From: Rhodobacterales bacterium
Lineage (GTDB): Bacteria > Pseudomonadota > Alphaproteobacteria > Caulobacterales > Hyphomonadaceae
Assembly (NCBI GenBank): GCA_014763715.1
Contig: JACXUV010000013.1
Span: forward strand, 50,365-114,364
Direction: 5' to 3'
Length of the DNA stretch: 64,000 bases
Part shown: one piece after another, positions 1 through 8,672 of the stretch
Position numbering within the stretch: position 1 is the first letter of the stretch
How the letters are laid out: each line of letters starts with the position of its first letter
The notes under the pieces: model-generated
What the model saw: the letters and a program-made list of their open reading frames with translations, nothing else
Database searches by the model: none
Told to the model about the DNA's origin: nothing
Made by a program: the position numbers and the translations under genes

Positions 1-247
1 GGATCTGGACTGCATCGCCGATCCGGATCGCATCGCAGGGGGAGAAAAGGAGGGCGGTGACACTGTCGCCTGAAATCGAGAGGACCTCACCCAGAATGGT
101 GGTGTCCTGTTTCTCGATTACGATTTCATTGCCAACCCCGGCGAGTTCGCTGATCCCCGCAATCTTCACCATGCCGGGGGCAACCTCCGTCACAGTGCCC
201 CAGAGGTTATAAAGTGTGAACGAGGGCGAAGCTGCACCCATCGGCAT
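1..247 (-). CDS. fliI: Flagellar export ATPase FliI, N-terminal part (runs off window)
   Basis: The first 82 codons are present, reading leftward from an ATG at 247 (a second ATG at 241 is possible). The translation begins MPMGAASPSFTLYNLWGTV and continues TEVAPGMVKIAGISELAGVGNEIVIEKQ, which resembles the N-terminal beta-barrel of FliI/F1-beta-type ATPases. FliI energises export of rod, hook and filament proteins through the flagellar type III apparatus at the inner membrane. The nucleotide-binding core lies outside the window, so the call rests on this N-terminal domain and on the divergent flagellar operon beginning at 342. Moderately sure. Confidence 0.75.
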   Translation of the reverse strand, partial: MPMGAASPSFTLYNLWGTVTEVAPGMVKIAGISELAGVGNEIVIEKQDTTILGEVLSISGDSVTALLFSPCDAIRIGDAVQI

Positions 248-276
248 GGGGTAAATCCTAACAAAACGCGTCGATC

Positions 277-327
277 GGTTAACTATTTCTTCAACTTATC
301 GCTTGAAGTCTTGTTAACGAGTTAACC
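277..327. promoter_or_regulatory. Dyad-rich regulatory gap between divergent fliI and flgB
   Basis: This 94-bp gap holds nested inverted repeats: GGTTAACT (277-284) pairs with AGTTAACC (320-327), and CTTCAA (289-294) pairs with TTGAAG (303-308). An extra GTTAAC lies at 313-318. TTAA half-sites recall CtrA-type binding sites, but the canonical TTAA-N7-TTAA spacing is not present, so the binding factor is unknown. Its position between two flagellar transcription units suggests shared control. Confidence 0.4.
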
Positions 328-341
328 AAGGCGAATCTGTC

Positions 342-698
342 ATGATTTCCCAGCTTCCGCTTTTCGAAATCTACGGCGCGATGGCCCGTTATGCTGCGGA
401 AAGCCAGAAGGTGAGCGCGACCAATATCGCGCATGCCGACGAGCCTGGGTACAAGGCCAAACAGCTGGAGTCGTTCGAGACGTATCTGGCGCGCACGGCG
501 AACAGCGCAGCGCACACAGGGTTGAACAGCTCGTTCAAGGTAGTCGAATCGGATGCACCGCTCTCGCCAAACGGAAACTCTGTCAGCATTGAGATGGAAA
601 TGTTCCGGTCGGCTGAAGCGGCCGGCCAGCATGAGCAGGCGATGACGGTTTATTCCAAATCGCTCGAATTGTTGCGTACGGCTCTGGGCAAGTATTGA
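342..698 (+). CDS. flgB: Flagellar basal-body proximal rod protein FlgB
   Basis: A 118-residue protein of normal FlgB length. FlgB is one of the rod proteins that link the MS ring to the hook across the periplasm, and is exported by the flagellar type III system. The N-terminal flagellar rod signature is visible (AESQKVSATNIAHADEPGYKAK, with the conserved N-I-A-x-A-x-x-P-G-Y pattern), and the C-terminal helix ends SKSLELLRTALGKY. It opens a co-directional operon with flgC 11 bp downstream. AAGG lies at 327-330 upstream of the ATG. Confident call. Confidence 0.93.
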   Translation: MISQLPLFEIYGAMARYAAESQKVSATNIAHADEPGYKAKQLESFETYLARTANSAAHTGLNSSFKVVESDAPLSPNGNSVSIEMEMFRSAEAAGQHEQAMTVYSKSLELLRTALGKY

Positions 699-709
699 GG
701 GAGGTTTGA

Positions 710-1093
710 ATGAATCCACTCAAGACAATCATGATGCAGGCGGTCTCCGGCATGTCGCTGGAGCAGCAGAGGATTACGTTGGCGTCCGAGAATATTTCGA
801 ACGTCGACACGCCCGGCTATCGCCGCAAATTGTTGCTGCAGGAGGCTCTTCCGGGACAAGGGGCGGACTTTTCGGCAACCAAGGTCATGCTGGATGAGGC
901 GCCGGGCCAGAAAGAATATGATCCGTCCAATCCGATGGCTGATCAGGAAGGATATGTCACCATGTCCAATGTTTCGCTGATCACGGAAATGGCAGATTTG
1001 CGCGATGCCAATCGTACCTACGAGGCCAACCTGAACTCCTTTCAGCAGGCCCGGACGATGTATCAGTCGCTGCTGGATGTTTTACGCCGATAA
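710..1093 (+). CDS. flgC: Flagellar basal-body rod protein FlgC
   Basis: A 127-residue rod protein, second gene of the operon, with a GGAGG ribosome site just upstream. The conserved rod/hook N-terminal motif is clear (LASENISNVDTPGYRRK), as is the C-terminal amphipathic helix (DANRTYEANLNSFQQARTMYQSLLDVLRR). FlgC assembles with FlgB, FlgF and FlgG into the periplasmic rod. Length and order flgB-flgC-fliE are typical. Confidence 0.95.
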   Translation: MNPLKTIMMQAVSGMSLEQQRITLASENISNVDTPGYRRKLLLQEALPGQGADFSATKVMLDEAPGQKEYDPSNPMADQEGYVTMSNVSLITEMADLRDANRTYEANLNSFQQARTMYQSLLDVLRR

Positions 1094-1116
1094 GGCGGTA
1101 AGAGGGGATATGGGTC

Positions 1117-1422
1117 ATGTCGATAGTGGGTTTCAATGCCTATACGGCGCTTAACACCGCCCGTCCTGCAGATGCAGCCGGGTCGGCTGGTGCTGCAGCG
1201 AAAACCGGCGACGACAAGAACGTTGTTACGGAAGGTATTTCGGATTTCCGGACGGCCCTTCAGCAAGCGGAAAACTCCGCTATGCAAACAGCCGTTTCCG
1301 GCGCCGATCCGCATGCCATGGTGGCTGCACTCGCCAATGCCGAGATGATGCTCGATGCCGCGGTAACGATCCGTGACAAGGTGGTCGAAGCCTATCAGGA
1401 ACTGCTGCGGATGCCGGTCTGA
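1117..1422 (+). CDS. fliE: Flagellar hook-basal body complex protein FliE
   Basis: A 101-residue protein in the usual position directly after flgC. FliE is the adaptor between the MS-ring/export gate and the rod. The C-terminal half carries the family pattern (DPHAMVAALANAEMMLDAAVTIRDKVVEAYQELLRMPV), while the N-terminal 40 residues are Ala/Gly-rich linker. A GAGGGG element precedes the start. Confidence 0.9.
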   Translation: MSIVGFNAYTALNTARPADAAGSAGAAAKTGDDKNVVTEGISDFRTALQQAENSAMQTAVSGADPHAMVAALANAEMMLDAAVTIRDKVVEAYQELLRMPV

Positions 1423-1438
1423 GGCCGGATATTGCTGC

Positions 1439-1702
1439 ATGTCTGAAGCGGAAATCTTTGAGATTCTACGCGCGCACATCTGGGGCGCGGCCATGATGGC
1501 GCTGCCGATCCTGGTGACCACGCTGATTCTCGGTTTCGTGATTGGTTTGCTTCAGGCGCTGACGTCCATTCAGGAAATGACGCTGACATTCATTCCGAAG
1601 ATCTTCGCCGTCATCGTCGTGTTCTTCCTGTCACTTGGCTACATGACCCGTATCGTGCTCGACTTGTTCAATAATTACGTCCTGCCCCTCATTTCAGAAT
1701 AG
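1439..1702 (+). CDS. fliQ: Flagellar type III export gate protein FliQ
   Basis: An 87-residue protein with two membrane segments (about residues 15-40 and 48-75), typical of FliQ, which forms the export gate with FliP and FliR. The start MSEAEIFEILRAHIWGAAM at 1439 fits the family length; reading further upstream would overlap fliE and add a non-homologous extension. It follows fliE by 16 bp and precedes flhA by 8 bp. fliP is not in this cluster and must lie elsewhere. Confidence 0.92.
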   Translation: MSEAEIFEILRAHIWGAAMMALPILVTTLILGFVIGLLQALTSIQEMTLTFIPKIFAVIVVFFLSLGYMTRIVLDLFNNYVLPLISE

Positions 1703-1710
1703 GTTCCGCC

Positions 1711-3789
1711 GTGGAGACCAAGAAACTTTTAGGGCTTTCAAACCCGACTGCGCTTCTGGCGATCGGCCTGATGATGGTCATCCTGGTCATGATCCTGCCG
1801 GTTCCGGCCTGGGTGATGGACATTGGCCTGACCAGTTCTTTCGCCTTCGCGATCCTGATCTTCACAACGGCGATCTTCATCGAGAAGCCGCTGGACTTCT
1901 CATCCTTTCCGAGCGTGCTTCTGGCTTCGCTGATTCTGCGCCTTGCCCTCAACGTATCGTCCACCAAGCTGATTATCGGTGACGGTCATACGGGTACGGA
2001 TGCTGCAGGCGGTGTTATCCAGGGCTTCGCCATGTTTATCATGGGCGGCAACCTGTTTGTGGGGCTCGTCGTGTTCGGCGTGCTGGTGATCGTGAACTTC
2101 ATGGTCATCACCAAGGGTGCTGGGCGTATGGCTGAGGTCGGCGCTCGCTTTGCCCTGGATGCCATGCCGGGCAAGCAGCTGGCCATCGACTCCGATCTGG
2201 CTGTGGGCGCAATCTCCCATGAGGAAGCCAAGAAGCGCCGCCAGAAAGAACAGGAGGAAGCTGCTTTCCTCGGTTCTCTGGACGGTGCGTCGAAATTCGT
2301 GAAAGGCGATGCAATTGCCGGCCTGCTGATCACAGCGCTGAACCTGCTTGCCGGTATCGGTATCGGCCTCACGGTGCATCATCTCAGCTTTTCCGAGGCG
2401 CTTAGCAATTACTCGATCCTGACAGTTGGTGATGGCCTCGTTTCGCAGATTCCTGCCGTCATCGTTTCGGTCGCAGCAGCTCTCCTTCTGTCGAAGGGCA
2501 GGGAAGATGGCGCCATCGATCTCGCCCTTGTCGCCCAGCTGGGCGGCAACGCGGCGGCACTGTTCATTGTGTCCGGTATTCTGGGTGTATTCGCGCTGTT
2601 TCCGGGTCTGCCATTCATTCCGTTCATGCTGGCGGCAATCGGGTTCGCCACGGCAGGCTGGTTCATTCACCAGCAGCACCAGAAGGCCGAGGCGGCAAAA
2701 GACCTGGTCAGTGATGAAGCAGTGCCGGAGCCGGTCAAGTTCGGCGATTCCATCCATGCCGACGAGATCCACCTCGAAGTCGCACCGGACCTCGTGAACC
2801 TGGTTCTGCTTGGCGACAATGGCTTTGAAAGCCGGATCCAGAAGATCCGGAGATATATCGCCGAGGAATATGGCTTCGTCCTGCCGCCCATACGGATGAC
2901 CGATAATCCGACACTGAAGAAGAACGAATACCGCATTCGTATTCAGGGCGTGCGGATCGATTCCGGTTTCCTTCGGCCGGGATCTGTCTTGGCTCTGCTT
3001 GAAGATGACCAGCTGCCGCATCTCGATGGCGAGAAGGTAAAAGAGCCGGTCTACAAGGCCGCCGCGCGGTGGCTTGCTTCCGGCAAGAAACAGGAGCTGG
3101 CAGCCTCCGGCATTCCGGCTGTTGAGCCGATCGAAGTGCTGGCGACGCACATGCTGGAAGTTATCCAGTCGAACTTCTCGCTGATCTTCACCCGTATGGT
3201 GATGCTGGATACGCTGGATGCCCTGACCAAGGTATCCGATCCGGATCGTGCTGCCTCCAACCGCCGCTTCCTGGACGAGTACATTCCCGGCAAGGTCACG
3301 CCGGAACTGCTGTTGTCGGTTGTCCGTCTCCTGCTGGAAGAGCGTGTGTCGATCCGCAACCTGTTCCTCATCATCGAGACCCTGGCCGAGGCCAAGCAGG
3401 CCGGTGCCAACATCCAGCGCTCGGTCGAGATGGTGCGCCAGCGCCTGGCCTTCCAGATCGTCGACCGTCTGCAGGACGAGCAGGGACGCTTGCCGCTGGT
3501 CCAGCTGTCGACCAATTGGGAACAGAAGTTTGCCCAGTACGAGATTACCAATGAGAATGGCGGGAGCGACATTGCCCTGCCGCCGGAACTGTTTGGTGAG
3601 CTGACGAACTCGGTTCAGACGAAGCTGAATGAAGCGGCCCGCAAAGGCGTGATCGCCTCCGTCGCGACCACATCGCGCCGGCGCCGCTTCCTGCAGACTG
3701 TGCTTGTCAGCAAGGGCATTCGCAATGCCGTGTTGGCCTATGAGGAAATCAACGCCAAGACGAAGCCCTATATTATCGGCGTTGTCTGA
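1711..3789 (+). CDS. flhA: Flagellar export gate protein FlhA
   Basis: A 692-residue FHIPEP-family protein, full length, starting at a GTG. The N-terminal half is a multi-spanning membrane domain (about residues 15-320) containing the conserved cytoplasmic FHIPEP-type loop (RFALDAMPGKQLAIDSDL). The C-terminal half is the soluble domain that receives chaperone-substrate complexes and lines the nonameric ring under the gate. The stop codon overlaps the fliR start by one base (TGATG), indicating translational coupling. Confidence 0.96.
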   Translation: METKKLLGLSNPTALLAIGLMMVILVMILPVPAWVMDIGLTSSFAFAILIFTTAIFIEKPLDFSSFPSVLLASLILRLALNVSSTKLIIGDGHTGTDAAGGVIQGFAMFIMGGNLFVGLVVFGVLVIVNFMVITKGAGRMAEVGARFALDAMPGKQLAIDSDLAVGAISHEEAKKRRQKEQEEAAFLGSLDGASKFVKGDAIAGLLITALNLLAGIGIGLTVHHLSFSEALSNYSILTVGDGLVSQIPAVIVSVAAALLLSKGREDGAIDLALVAQLGGNAAALFIVSGILGVFALFPGLPFIPFMLAAIGFATAGWFIHQQHQKAEAAKDLVSDEAVPEPVKFGDSIHADEIHLEVAPDLVNLVLLGDNGFESRIQKIRRYIAEEYGFVLPPIRMTDNPTLKKNEYRIRIQGVRIDSGFLRPGSVLALLEDDQLPHLDGEKVKEPVYKAAARWLASGKKQELAASGIPAVEPIEVLATHMLEVIQSNFSLIFTRMVMLDTLDALTKVSDPDRAASNRRFLDEYIPGKVTPELLLSVVRLLLEERVSIRNLFLIIETLAEAKQAGANIQRSVEMVRQRLAFQIVDRLQDEQGRLPLVQLSTNWEQKFAQYEITNENGGSDIALPPELFGELTNSVQTKLNEAARKGVIASVATTSRRRRFLQTVLVSKGIRNAVLAYEEINAKTKPYIIGVV

Positions 3790-4544
3790 TGCTTGGAGGC
3801 GTCCCGGTTCCGGACGCGCTGTCCAGCTGGATCGCGCTGGTGATGATGATCGTGGCCCGGCTCAGTTTCATCGTCTTCTTCATGCCGGGAATCGGCGAAC
3901 AGACCATACCGCTGCAAATGCGGGTGATGATCCTGCTGGCGCTGTCGGCAGCCTTTTCGATTTCCGGCTTCATGACGGCTCCGCCGACCGATTCCTTTGC
4001 CGCTTATGGCGGCGTCCTGGCAACGGAAGTCGCCATCGGGTTTAGCCTCGGCGTCGTGTTGAGGGCGACGATCTGGATGCTCAGCATTGCTGGCACCGTG
4101 ATCTCGCAATCCATCGGTCTTTCGCAATTGCTCGGGGTCGCGCTGGAGCATGAGCAACAGACCCTGACGGCGAACCTCTTGTCTATGGCAGGGGCGGCGC
4201 TGCTGCTCTCGGCGGATTTTCACATCAAGGCGATTGCAAGCCTGTTGCAGCTCTACACCGATGTGCCGATCGGGGCGCTGGAGGCCATGAACCAGGACAT
4301 GCTTGTCCAGGCGCTCCTGTCTGCCTTCGGGCTCGCCATCATGCTGGCCTGGCCGTTCGTGGCTGTGAACCTCCTGTACAATATCTGCCTCGGCTTCATC
4401 AACAAGGCGCTTCCCTCCCTGATGGTTGCCTTCGTCGGCGCGCCACTGATGATCGGGGCGGGCATCATCCTGCTGGCCCTGTCGATTATGGGGATGCTGG
4501 TGGTGTGGGAGGGCCGGATACCTGATATCGTGGTCTGGCAGTGA
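3789..4544 (+). CDS. fliR: Flagellar export gate protein FliR
   Basis: A 251-residue polytopic membrane protein with about six hydrophobic segments, as expected for FliR, which builds the export-gate channel with FliP and FliQ. Family-like sequence includes RLSFIVFFMPGIGEQTIPLQ near the N-terminus. Its ATG overlaps the flhA stop and the next gene, flhB, starts 8 bp downstream, the usual flhA/fliR/flhB grouping. Confidence 0.93.
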   Translation: MLGGVPVPDALSSWIALVMMIVARLSFIVFFMPGIGEQTIPLQMRVMILLALSAAFSISGFMTAPPTDSFAAYGGVLATEVAIGFSLGVVLRATIWMLSIAGTVISQSIGLSQLLGVALEHEQQTLTANLLSMAGAALLLSADFHIKAIASLLQLYTDVPIGALEAMNQDMLVQALLSAFGLAIMLAWPFVAVNLLYNICLGFINKALPSLMVAFVGAPLMIGAGIILLALSIMGMLVVWEGRIPDIVVWQ

Positions 4545-4552
4545 GGTAGGCC

Positions 4553-5629
4553 ATGGCAGAGCAGGACTCCGACAGCGGCGAAAAGGAATTTGAAGCCACC
4601 GAACAGCGACGCCAACAGGCGCGCGAAGAAGGTAATGTTCCGCAGTCGAAGGAAACCAATACGCTGGCGCTGATCGTCGGCACGATGGTGGCTGCGCTGG
4701 TTCTGCAGGTCGCTATTGGTGGCGCCGTATTCCAGGACTTCTCCTCCGTCCTGTATCATGCGGACGCCTTTTCCGATGACATCTTCAATTCCGGCGGCAC
4801 GGAAACACGCAGCTGGCTGTCATCGACCCTGGTCAAGTTTGCGCCGATCCCGCTGATCCTTGCGGCGATTGTGCTTCTGTCGCTTGTGGCCCAGCGCTCG
4901 ATCTCGTTCTCCGCCAAGAAGATCCAGGCAGACCCGAAGAAGCTGTCGCCTTTCGAAAACCTCAAGAAGAAGTATGGCGCGAAGGGCCTGCTGGATTTCC
5001 TCAAGGATACGGTGAAGCTGATCTTCGCCGCGACGCTGGCCATCGTCTTCCTTGTCCAGCTGGCACAGGACTATTACGCCTCCAGCGCGATCCAGCGCGG
5101 GCAGTTTGCTGAGTTCACTTTCAGCCAGGTTCTGAAACTGATCTTCTGGTTCCTCCTTTTCCAATTCGTTCTCGCGGCGATCGACCTGCCGCTACAGCGC
5201 CGCCTTCATGCCAACCAGCTGAAGATGAGCCGTGAGGAAATGAAAAAGGAGATGAAGCAGAGTGAGGGCGACCCGCAGCTGAAACAACAGCGCCGGCAGA
5301 AGGCCTCGCAGATCACACGCGGCCAGATGCTGACCAATGTGAAGGATGCGACGGTCGTCATGGTGAACCCTGAACACTATGCCGTGGCCCTGAAGTGGGA
5401 TCCGGAATCCAGCAAGGCGCCGGTCTGTGTCGCCAAGGGGGTGGACCATCTGGCCGCCCGGATCCGCGAGATCGCAACCGCCAATAATGTGCCGATCTAT
5501 CGCGATCCGCCTGCGACCCGCTCCATGTACAGCCTGGTTGAGGTCGACGAGGAAATCCGGCCTGAGCACTTCGCCGCTGTGGCCGCCGCGATCAATTTCG
5601 TCGAACGTATTCGCAAGCATATGGAGTAG
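4553..5629 (+). CDS. flhB: Flagellar export switch protein FlhB
   Basis: A 358-residue protein with four N-terminal membrane segments and a C-terminal cytoplasmic domain. FlhB switches export from rod/hook to filament substrates after cleaving itself at an Asn-Pro bond. Here the cleavage motif reads NPEH (residues 272-275) inside MVNPEHYAVAL, a variant of the usual NPTH; the Asn and Pro required for cleavage are kept. The basic N-terminal segment (KEFEATEQRRQQAREEGNVPQSKE) is typical. Confidence 0.95.
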   Translation: MAEQDSDSGEKEFEATEQRRQQAREEGNVPQSKETNTLALIVGTMVAALVLQVAIGGAVFQDFSSVLYHADAFSDDIFNSGGTETRSWLSSTLVKFAPIPLILAAIVLLSLVAQRSISFSAKKIQADPKKLSPFENLKKKYGAKGLLDFLKDTVKLIFAATLAIVFLVQLAQDYYASSAIQRGQFAEFTFSQVLKLIFWFLLFQFVLAAIDLPLQRRLHANQLKMSREEMKKEMKQSEGDPQLKQQRRQKASQITRGQMLTNVKDATVVMVNPEHYAVALKWDPESSKAPVCVAKGVDHLAARIREIATANNVPIYRDPPATRSMYSLVEVDEEIRPEHFAAVAAAINFVERIRKHME

Positions 5630-5632
5630 GGG

Positions 5633-5968
5633 ATGGCAGAGAAGGGTCCCCCTCTGAAAAAGCTCGTCGCCCTGAAGCGCCAGCGGGCCGAGCAGAACCT
5701 GTTGAGTATTCAGCAGGAGCTGACGGCTCTGATGACGGAGCTGAAGCGGCTTGAAACCGATCTTGCCGCGCTCAACGGGGAAGCGGGTGGGATCGAGACC
5801 CATATCCTGGCCTATGAGCATGGCTTTGCCCAGCGGCAGACCTGGGCGATCCAGGCCTGTCGGGCAAAAATTGCGGAGAAAGAGTCCGAGTATGCCGCTG
5901 CCCGTGAAGCTCTGAAGCGGGCCTTCGATTCAGAAGAACGCCTGCGCCGCGAGGACAAGCGGCCCTGA
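5633..5968 (+). CDS. Coiled-coil protein, possible flagellar FliJ-like chaperone
   Basis: A 111-residue, highly charged protein that is almost entirely heptad-like helix (for example LLSIQQELTALMTELKRLETDLAALNG). It starts 3 bp after flhB, so it is surely co-transcribed with the export genes. Size and composition recall FliJ, the coiled-coil stalk partner of FliI, but sequence identity to FliJ cannot be judged by eye and a true fliJ could lie beyond the left edge next to fliI. Call it a flagellar-operon coiled-coil protein of uncertain identity. Confidence 0.6.
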   Translation: MAEKGPPLKKLVALKRQRAEQNLLSIQQELTALMTELKRLETDLAALNGEAGGIETHILAYEHGFAQRQTWAIQACRAKIAEKESEYAAAREALKRAFDSEERLRREDKRP

Positions 5969-6013
5969 CGGTGATGCTTGATCTTTGAGGCCCGGTTGGC
6001 CACAAGTCCGCCC

Positions 6014-6988
6014 ATGCTCGATTATCGTTTTTCCGTGGCCCCAATGATGGACTGGACCGACCGGCATTGCCGTGTCTTCCACCGGTGCCTGTCGAAGCGT
6101 GCGCTCTTGTGGACGGAGATGGTCACGGCGGATGCGGTGATCCATGGCGACCGTCAGCGGCTGATCGGGTATGATGATGTGGAACACCCGCTGGTCCTGC
6201 AGCTGGGCGGCAGCGAACCGGTCAAGCTGGCCGAGGCTGCTCGGATTGCGGAGGGCTTCGGCTATGATGAGGTGAACCTCAATTGCGGGTGCCCGTCAGA
6301 GCGCGTGCAGTCCGGCGCGTTCGGAGCTTGCCTGATGGCGGAGCCGGATCTGGTAGCCGATTGCGTTGCGGCGATGAAGGCGGCGGTTTCCATTCCGGTT
6401 ACGGTGAAATGCCGTATTGCCATCGACGACCTGCCAGAGCGCGAGACCCTGTTCACCTTCATCGAGAAAGTATCCGCGGCAGGCTGCAACGTGTTCACGG
6501 TCCACGCGCGCAAGGCCTGGCTGAAAGGTCTCTCGCCGAAGGAAAACCGGGATATTCCGCCGCTCGACTATGAACTGGTCGCGGAGCTGAAAGCCGCCCG
6601 GCCTGACCTGACCCTCATTCTCAATGGTGGCATTCCGGACATTGCGGCGTGCACGGAACACCTGAAGCGGTTTGATGGCGTCATGCTGGGCCGTGCGGCT
6701 TACCAGACGCCAGCCATCCTGGGAGAGGTCGATGCCGTCCTGTTCGGGGAGGGAGAGGTTCTTTCGCCCTTTGAGGCGGTGGAGGCTTACCGGCCCTATA
6801 TGGCGGCGCGGCTGGCAGAAGGGACGGGTCTGCACGCGATGACGCGCCACATGCTGGGGCTCTTCAATGGGCGGCCGGGCGCGCGTCTCTGGCGGCGTAC
6901 CTTGTCGGAACGCGCGCCGCGTGCCGGGGCGGGGCTGGATGTGCTGGGTGCCGCCCTGGACGCCGTAAGAGACTGCAGTCTCGTCTGA
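6014..6988 (+). CDS. dusA: tRNA-dihydrouridine synthase DusA
   Basis: A 324-residue FMN enzyme that reduces uridine in the tRNA D-loop. The N-terminus RFSVAPMMDWTDRHCR is nearly diagnostic for DusA, and the catalytic Cys93 sits in NLNCGCPSERV. A conserved NGGIPD loop follows the barrel strands that bind the FMN phosphate. The ATG at 6014 is preferred over an upstream TTG (5978), which would add 12 non-homologous residues. It lies 45 bp after the flagellar operon and reads the same way. Confidence 0.93.
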   Translation: MLDYRFSVAPMMDWTDRHCRVFHRCLSKRALLWTEMVTADAVIHGDRQRLIGYDDVEHPLVLQLGGSEPVKLAEAARIAEGFGYDEVNLNCGCPSERVQSGAFGACLMAEPDLVADCVAAMKAAVSIPVTVKCRIAIDDLPERETLFTFIEKVSAAGCNVFTVHARKAWLKGLSPKENRDIPPLDYELVAELKAARPDLTLILNGGIPDIAACTEHLKRFDGVMLGRAAYQTPAILGEVDAVLFGEGEVLSPFEAVEAYRPYMAARLAEGTGLHAMTRHMLGLFNGRPGARLWRRTLSERAPRAGAGLDVLGAALDAVRDCSLV

Positions 6989-6999
6989 CCTCAAAATTT

Positions 7000-7014
7000 G
7001 TTCTTTATTTGTTC
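7000..7014 (+). promoter_or_regulatory. SOS box (LexA operator) upstream of comM
   Basis: The direct repeat GTTC (7000-7003), seven bases, GTTC (7011-7014) matches the alphaproteobacterial LexA operator GTTC-N7-GTTC exactly. It lies 42 bp upstream of the comM start, within the dusA-comM gap. The same arrangement occurs upstream of recN in this window. Confidence 0.75.
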
Positions 7015-7055
7015 GCGGTGGCATGTTAATCATTTTCTCGTTTTGAGGGAAACGG

Positions 7056-8606
7056 ATGATGGTCTGCCGGGTTACAACATTTGCGTTTGAGGGCGTCGAC
7101 GCGCAGCCTGTCGATGTTCAGGTGCAACTCACCGGCGGAAATCCGAATTTCCACATTGTCGGCCTGCCGGACAAGGCGGTGGGCGAAAGCCGCGAGCGCG
7201 TGCGGGCCGCCTTTGCCTCACTTGGCCTTGCCCTGCCGCCGAAGCGGGTGATTGTGAACCTCGCCCCGGCGGATCTTCCGAAAGAAGGTAGCCATTATGA
7301 TCTGGCCATCGCGCTGGCCATGCTGGCGATCATGGGCGTGATCCCGGCGGATCAGTTGGAGGCGTATGCGGCGATCGGGGAATTGTCTCTGGATGGCGGT
7401 CTTGGTGAAACGGTGGGCGTGCTGCCCGCAGCCATGGCGGCAGAGGCAATGGACCTGCGCCTGATCTGCCCGGAGGTTTGCGGGGCTGAGGCCGCCTGGG
7501 CGGGTGGAAGTGTCGTGGCAGCGCGCAGCCTGATTGCCCTGATCAATCATTTCACTGGGCGGGAAGCGATCGGCGCGCCGAAAGCGGGCTTGCTGGCAGA
7601 ACCTCCGCCGGGGCCGGACCTGCGCGATGTGAAAGGGCAGGAGGGGGCCAAGCGTGTCCTGGAAATCGCCGCCGCAGGTGGGCACAATTTGCTGTTCTGC
7701 GGACCGCCCGGTTCCGGCAAGTCCATGCTGGCGCAACGTCTGCCCGGCCTGTTGCCGCCGCTCAGTGCGCGGGAATTGCTGGAAGTCTCACAAATTCAAT
7801 CGATTGCGGGCCTGCTGGAACGCGGGCGCCTGTCGCGCACGCGGCCTTTTCGGGCCCCGCACCATTCGGCGTCAATGGCGGCACTGGTTGGCGGCGGCAT
7901 CAAGGCCAAGCCGGGGGAAGTGTCGCTTGCCCATCACGGCGTGCTGTTCCTGGATGAGTTACCGGAATTCCCGGCCCATGTGCTGGACAGCCTGCGCCAG
8001 CCGCTTGAAGCGGGTGAGGCCGTGGTGGCCCGTGCCAACCGGCATGTGCGCTATCCGGCGCGTTTCCAGCTGATCGCGGCGATGAACCCCTGCCGCTGTG
8101 GCGGCGGCCCGGGCGCGGCGGCCTGCACACGTGGGCCGAAGTGCGCCCAGCAATACCAGTCCCGCCTGTCCGGTCCCTTCCTTGACCGGATCGACCTCTA
8201 TTATGACACGCCGCCGGTGACGGCGGTGGACCTTGCCCTACCGCCCCCAACTGAGGGCACGGCTGAAGCGCGTGCCCGTGTGGCGGCTGCGCGGGATATT
8301 CAGGCCGACCGTTTTGGGGAAACGGGCGACGATACGCGCCGGCCGGTCAATGCGGATGCGCCCTTGCCGGAACTGGAACAAGTGGCCCGTCCGGATCAGG
8401 CGGGCGCTACCTTGCTGGCCGATGCAGCCAGCCGTCTCAGCCTGACGGCTCGGGGCTATTCCCGTGTCCTGAAAGTTGCCCGCACGATTGCTGATCTGGA
8501 TGGCGCAGAAGGTGTACGCCGCGTACACATTGCTGAGGCGCTGTCTTATCGCCAGCGTCCGGCCGGGCAGGGGGAAGGCGTCAATGCGGACGCCATGGCG
8601 CGTTAG
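7056..8606 (+). CDS. comM: ComM/YifB-family Mg-chelatase-like AAA+ ATPase
   Basis: A 516-residue protein with an N-terminal Lon-like substrate domain, a central AAA+ module and a C-terminal Mg-chelatase-like region. Walker A is seen as GPPGSGKS and Walker B as LFLDELPEF. The Cys-containing insert CRCGGGPGAAACTRGPKCAQ is typical. ComM helicases promote branch migration during natural transformation. GAGGGA at 7045-7050 is the ribosome site; ATG codons at 7056 and 7059 are both possible. An SOS box upstream suggests induction by DNA damage. Confidence 0.93.
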   Translation: MMVCRVTTFAFEGVDAQPVDVQVQLTGGNPNFHIVGLPDKAVGESRERVRAAFASLGLALPPKRVIVNLAPADLPKEGSHYDLAIALAMLAIMGVIPADQLEAYAAIGELSLDGGLGETVGVLPAAMAAEAMDLRLICPEVCGAEAAWAGGSVVAARSLIALINHFTGREAIGAPKAGLLAEPPPGPDLRDVKGQEGAKRVLEIAAAGGHNLLFCGPPGSGKSMLAQRLPGLLPPLSARELLEVSQIQSIAGLLERGRLSRTRPFRAPHHSASMAALVGGGIKAKPGEVSLAHHGVLFLDELPEFPAHVLDSLRQPLEAGEAVVARANRHVRYPARFQLIAAMNPCRCGGGPGAAACTRGPKCAQQYQSRLSGPFLDRIDLYYDTPPVTAVDLALPPPTEGTAEARARVAAARDIQADRFGETGDDTRRPVNADAPLPELEQVARPDQAGATLLADAASRLSLTARGYSRVLKVARTIADLDGAEGVRRVHIAEALSYRQRPAGQGEGVNADAMAR

Positions 8607-8610
8607 GAAA

Positions 8611-8631
8611 ACGGGCGTGAAACGTGCCCGT
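8611..8631 (+). terminator. Weak hairpin after comM
   Basis: ACGGGC (8611-8616) pairs with GCCCGT (8626-8631) across a nine-base loop, 4 bp after the comM stop. Only a short GGTTT follows, so this may be a weak terminator or an mRNA 3-prime stabilising stem. Confidence 0.35.
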
Positions 8632-8672
8632 GGTTTAAGCAATTCCTAAAGCGTCTGTTGCACGATCCCGGC

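Noticed and set aside
1900-3150. 416-codon minus-strand open frame opposite flhA
   Set aside because: Antisense shadow of flhA; composition and lack of motifs fit a shadow frame.
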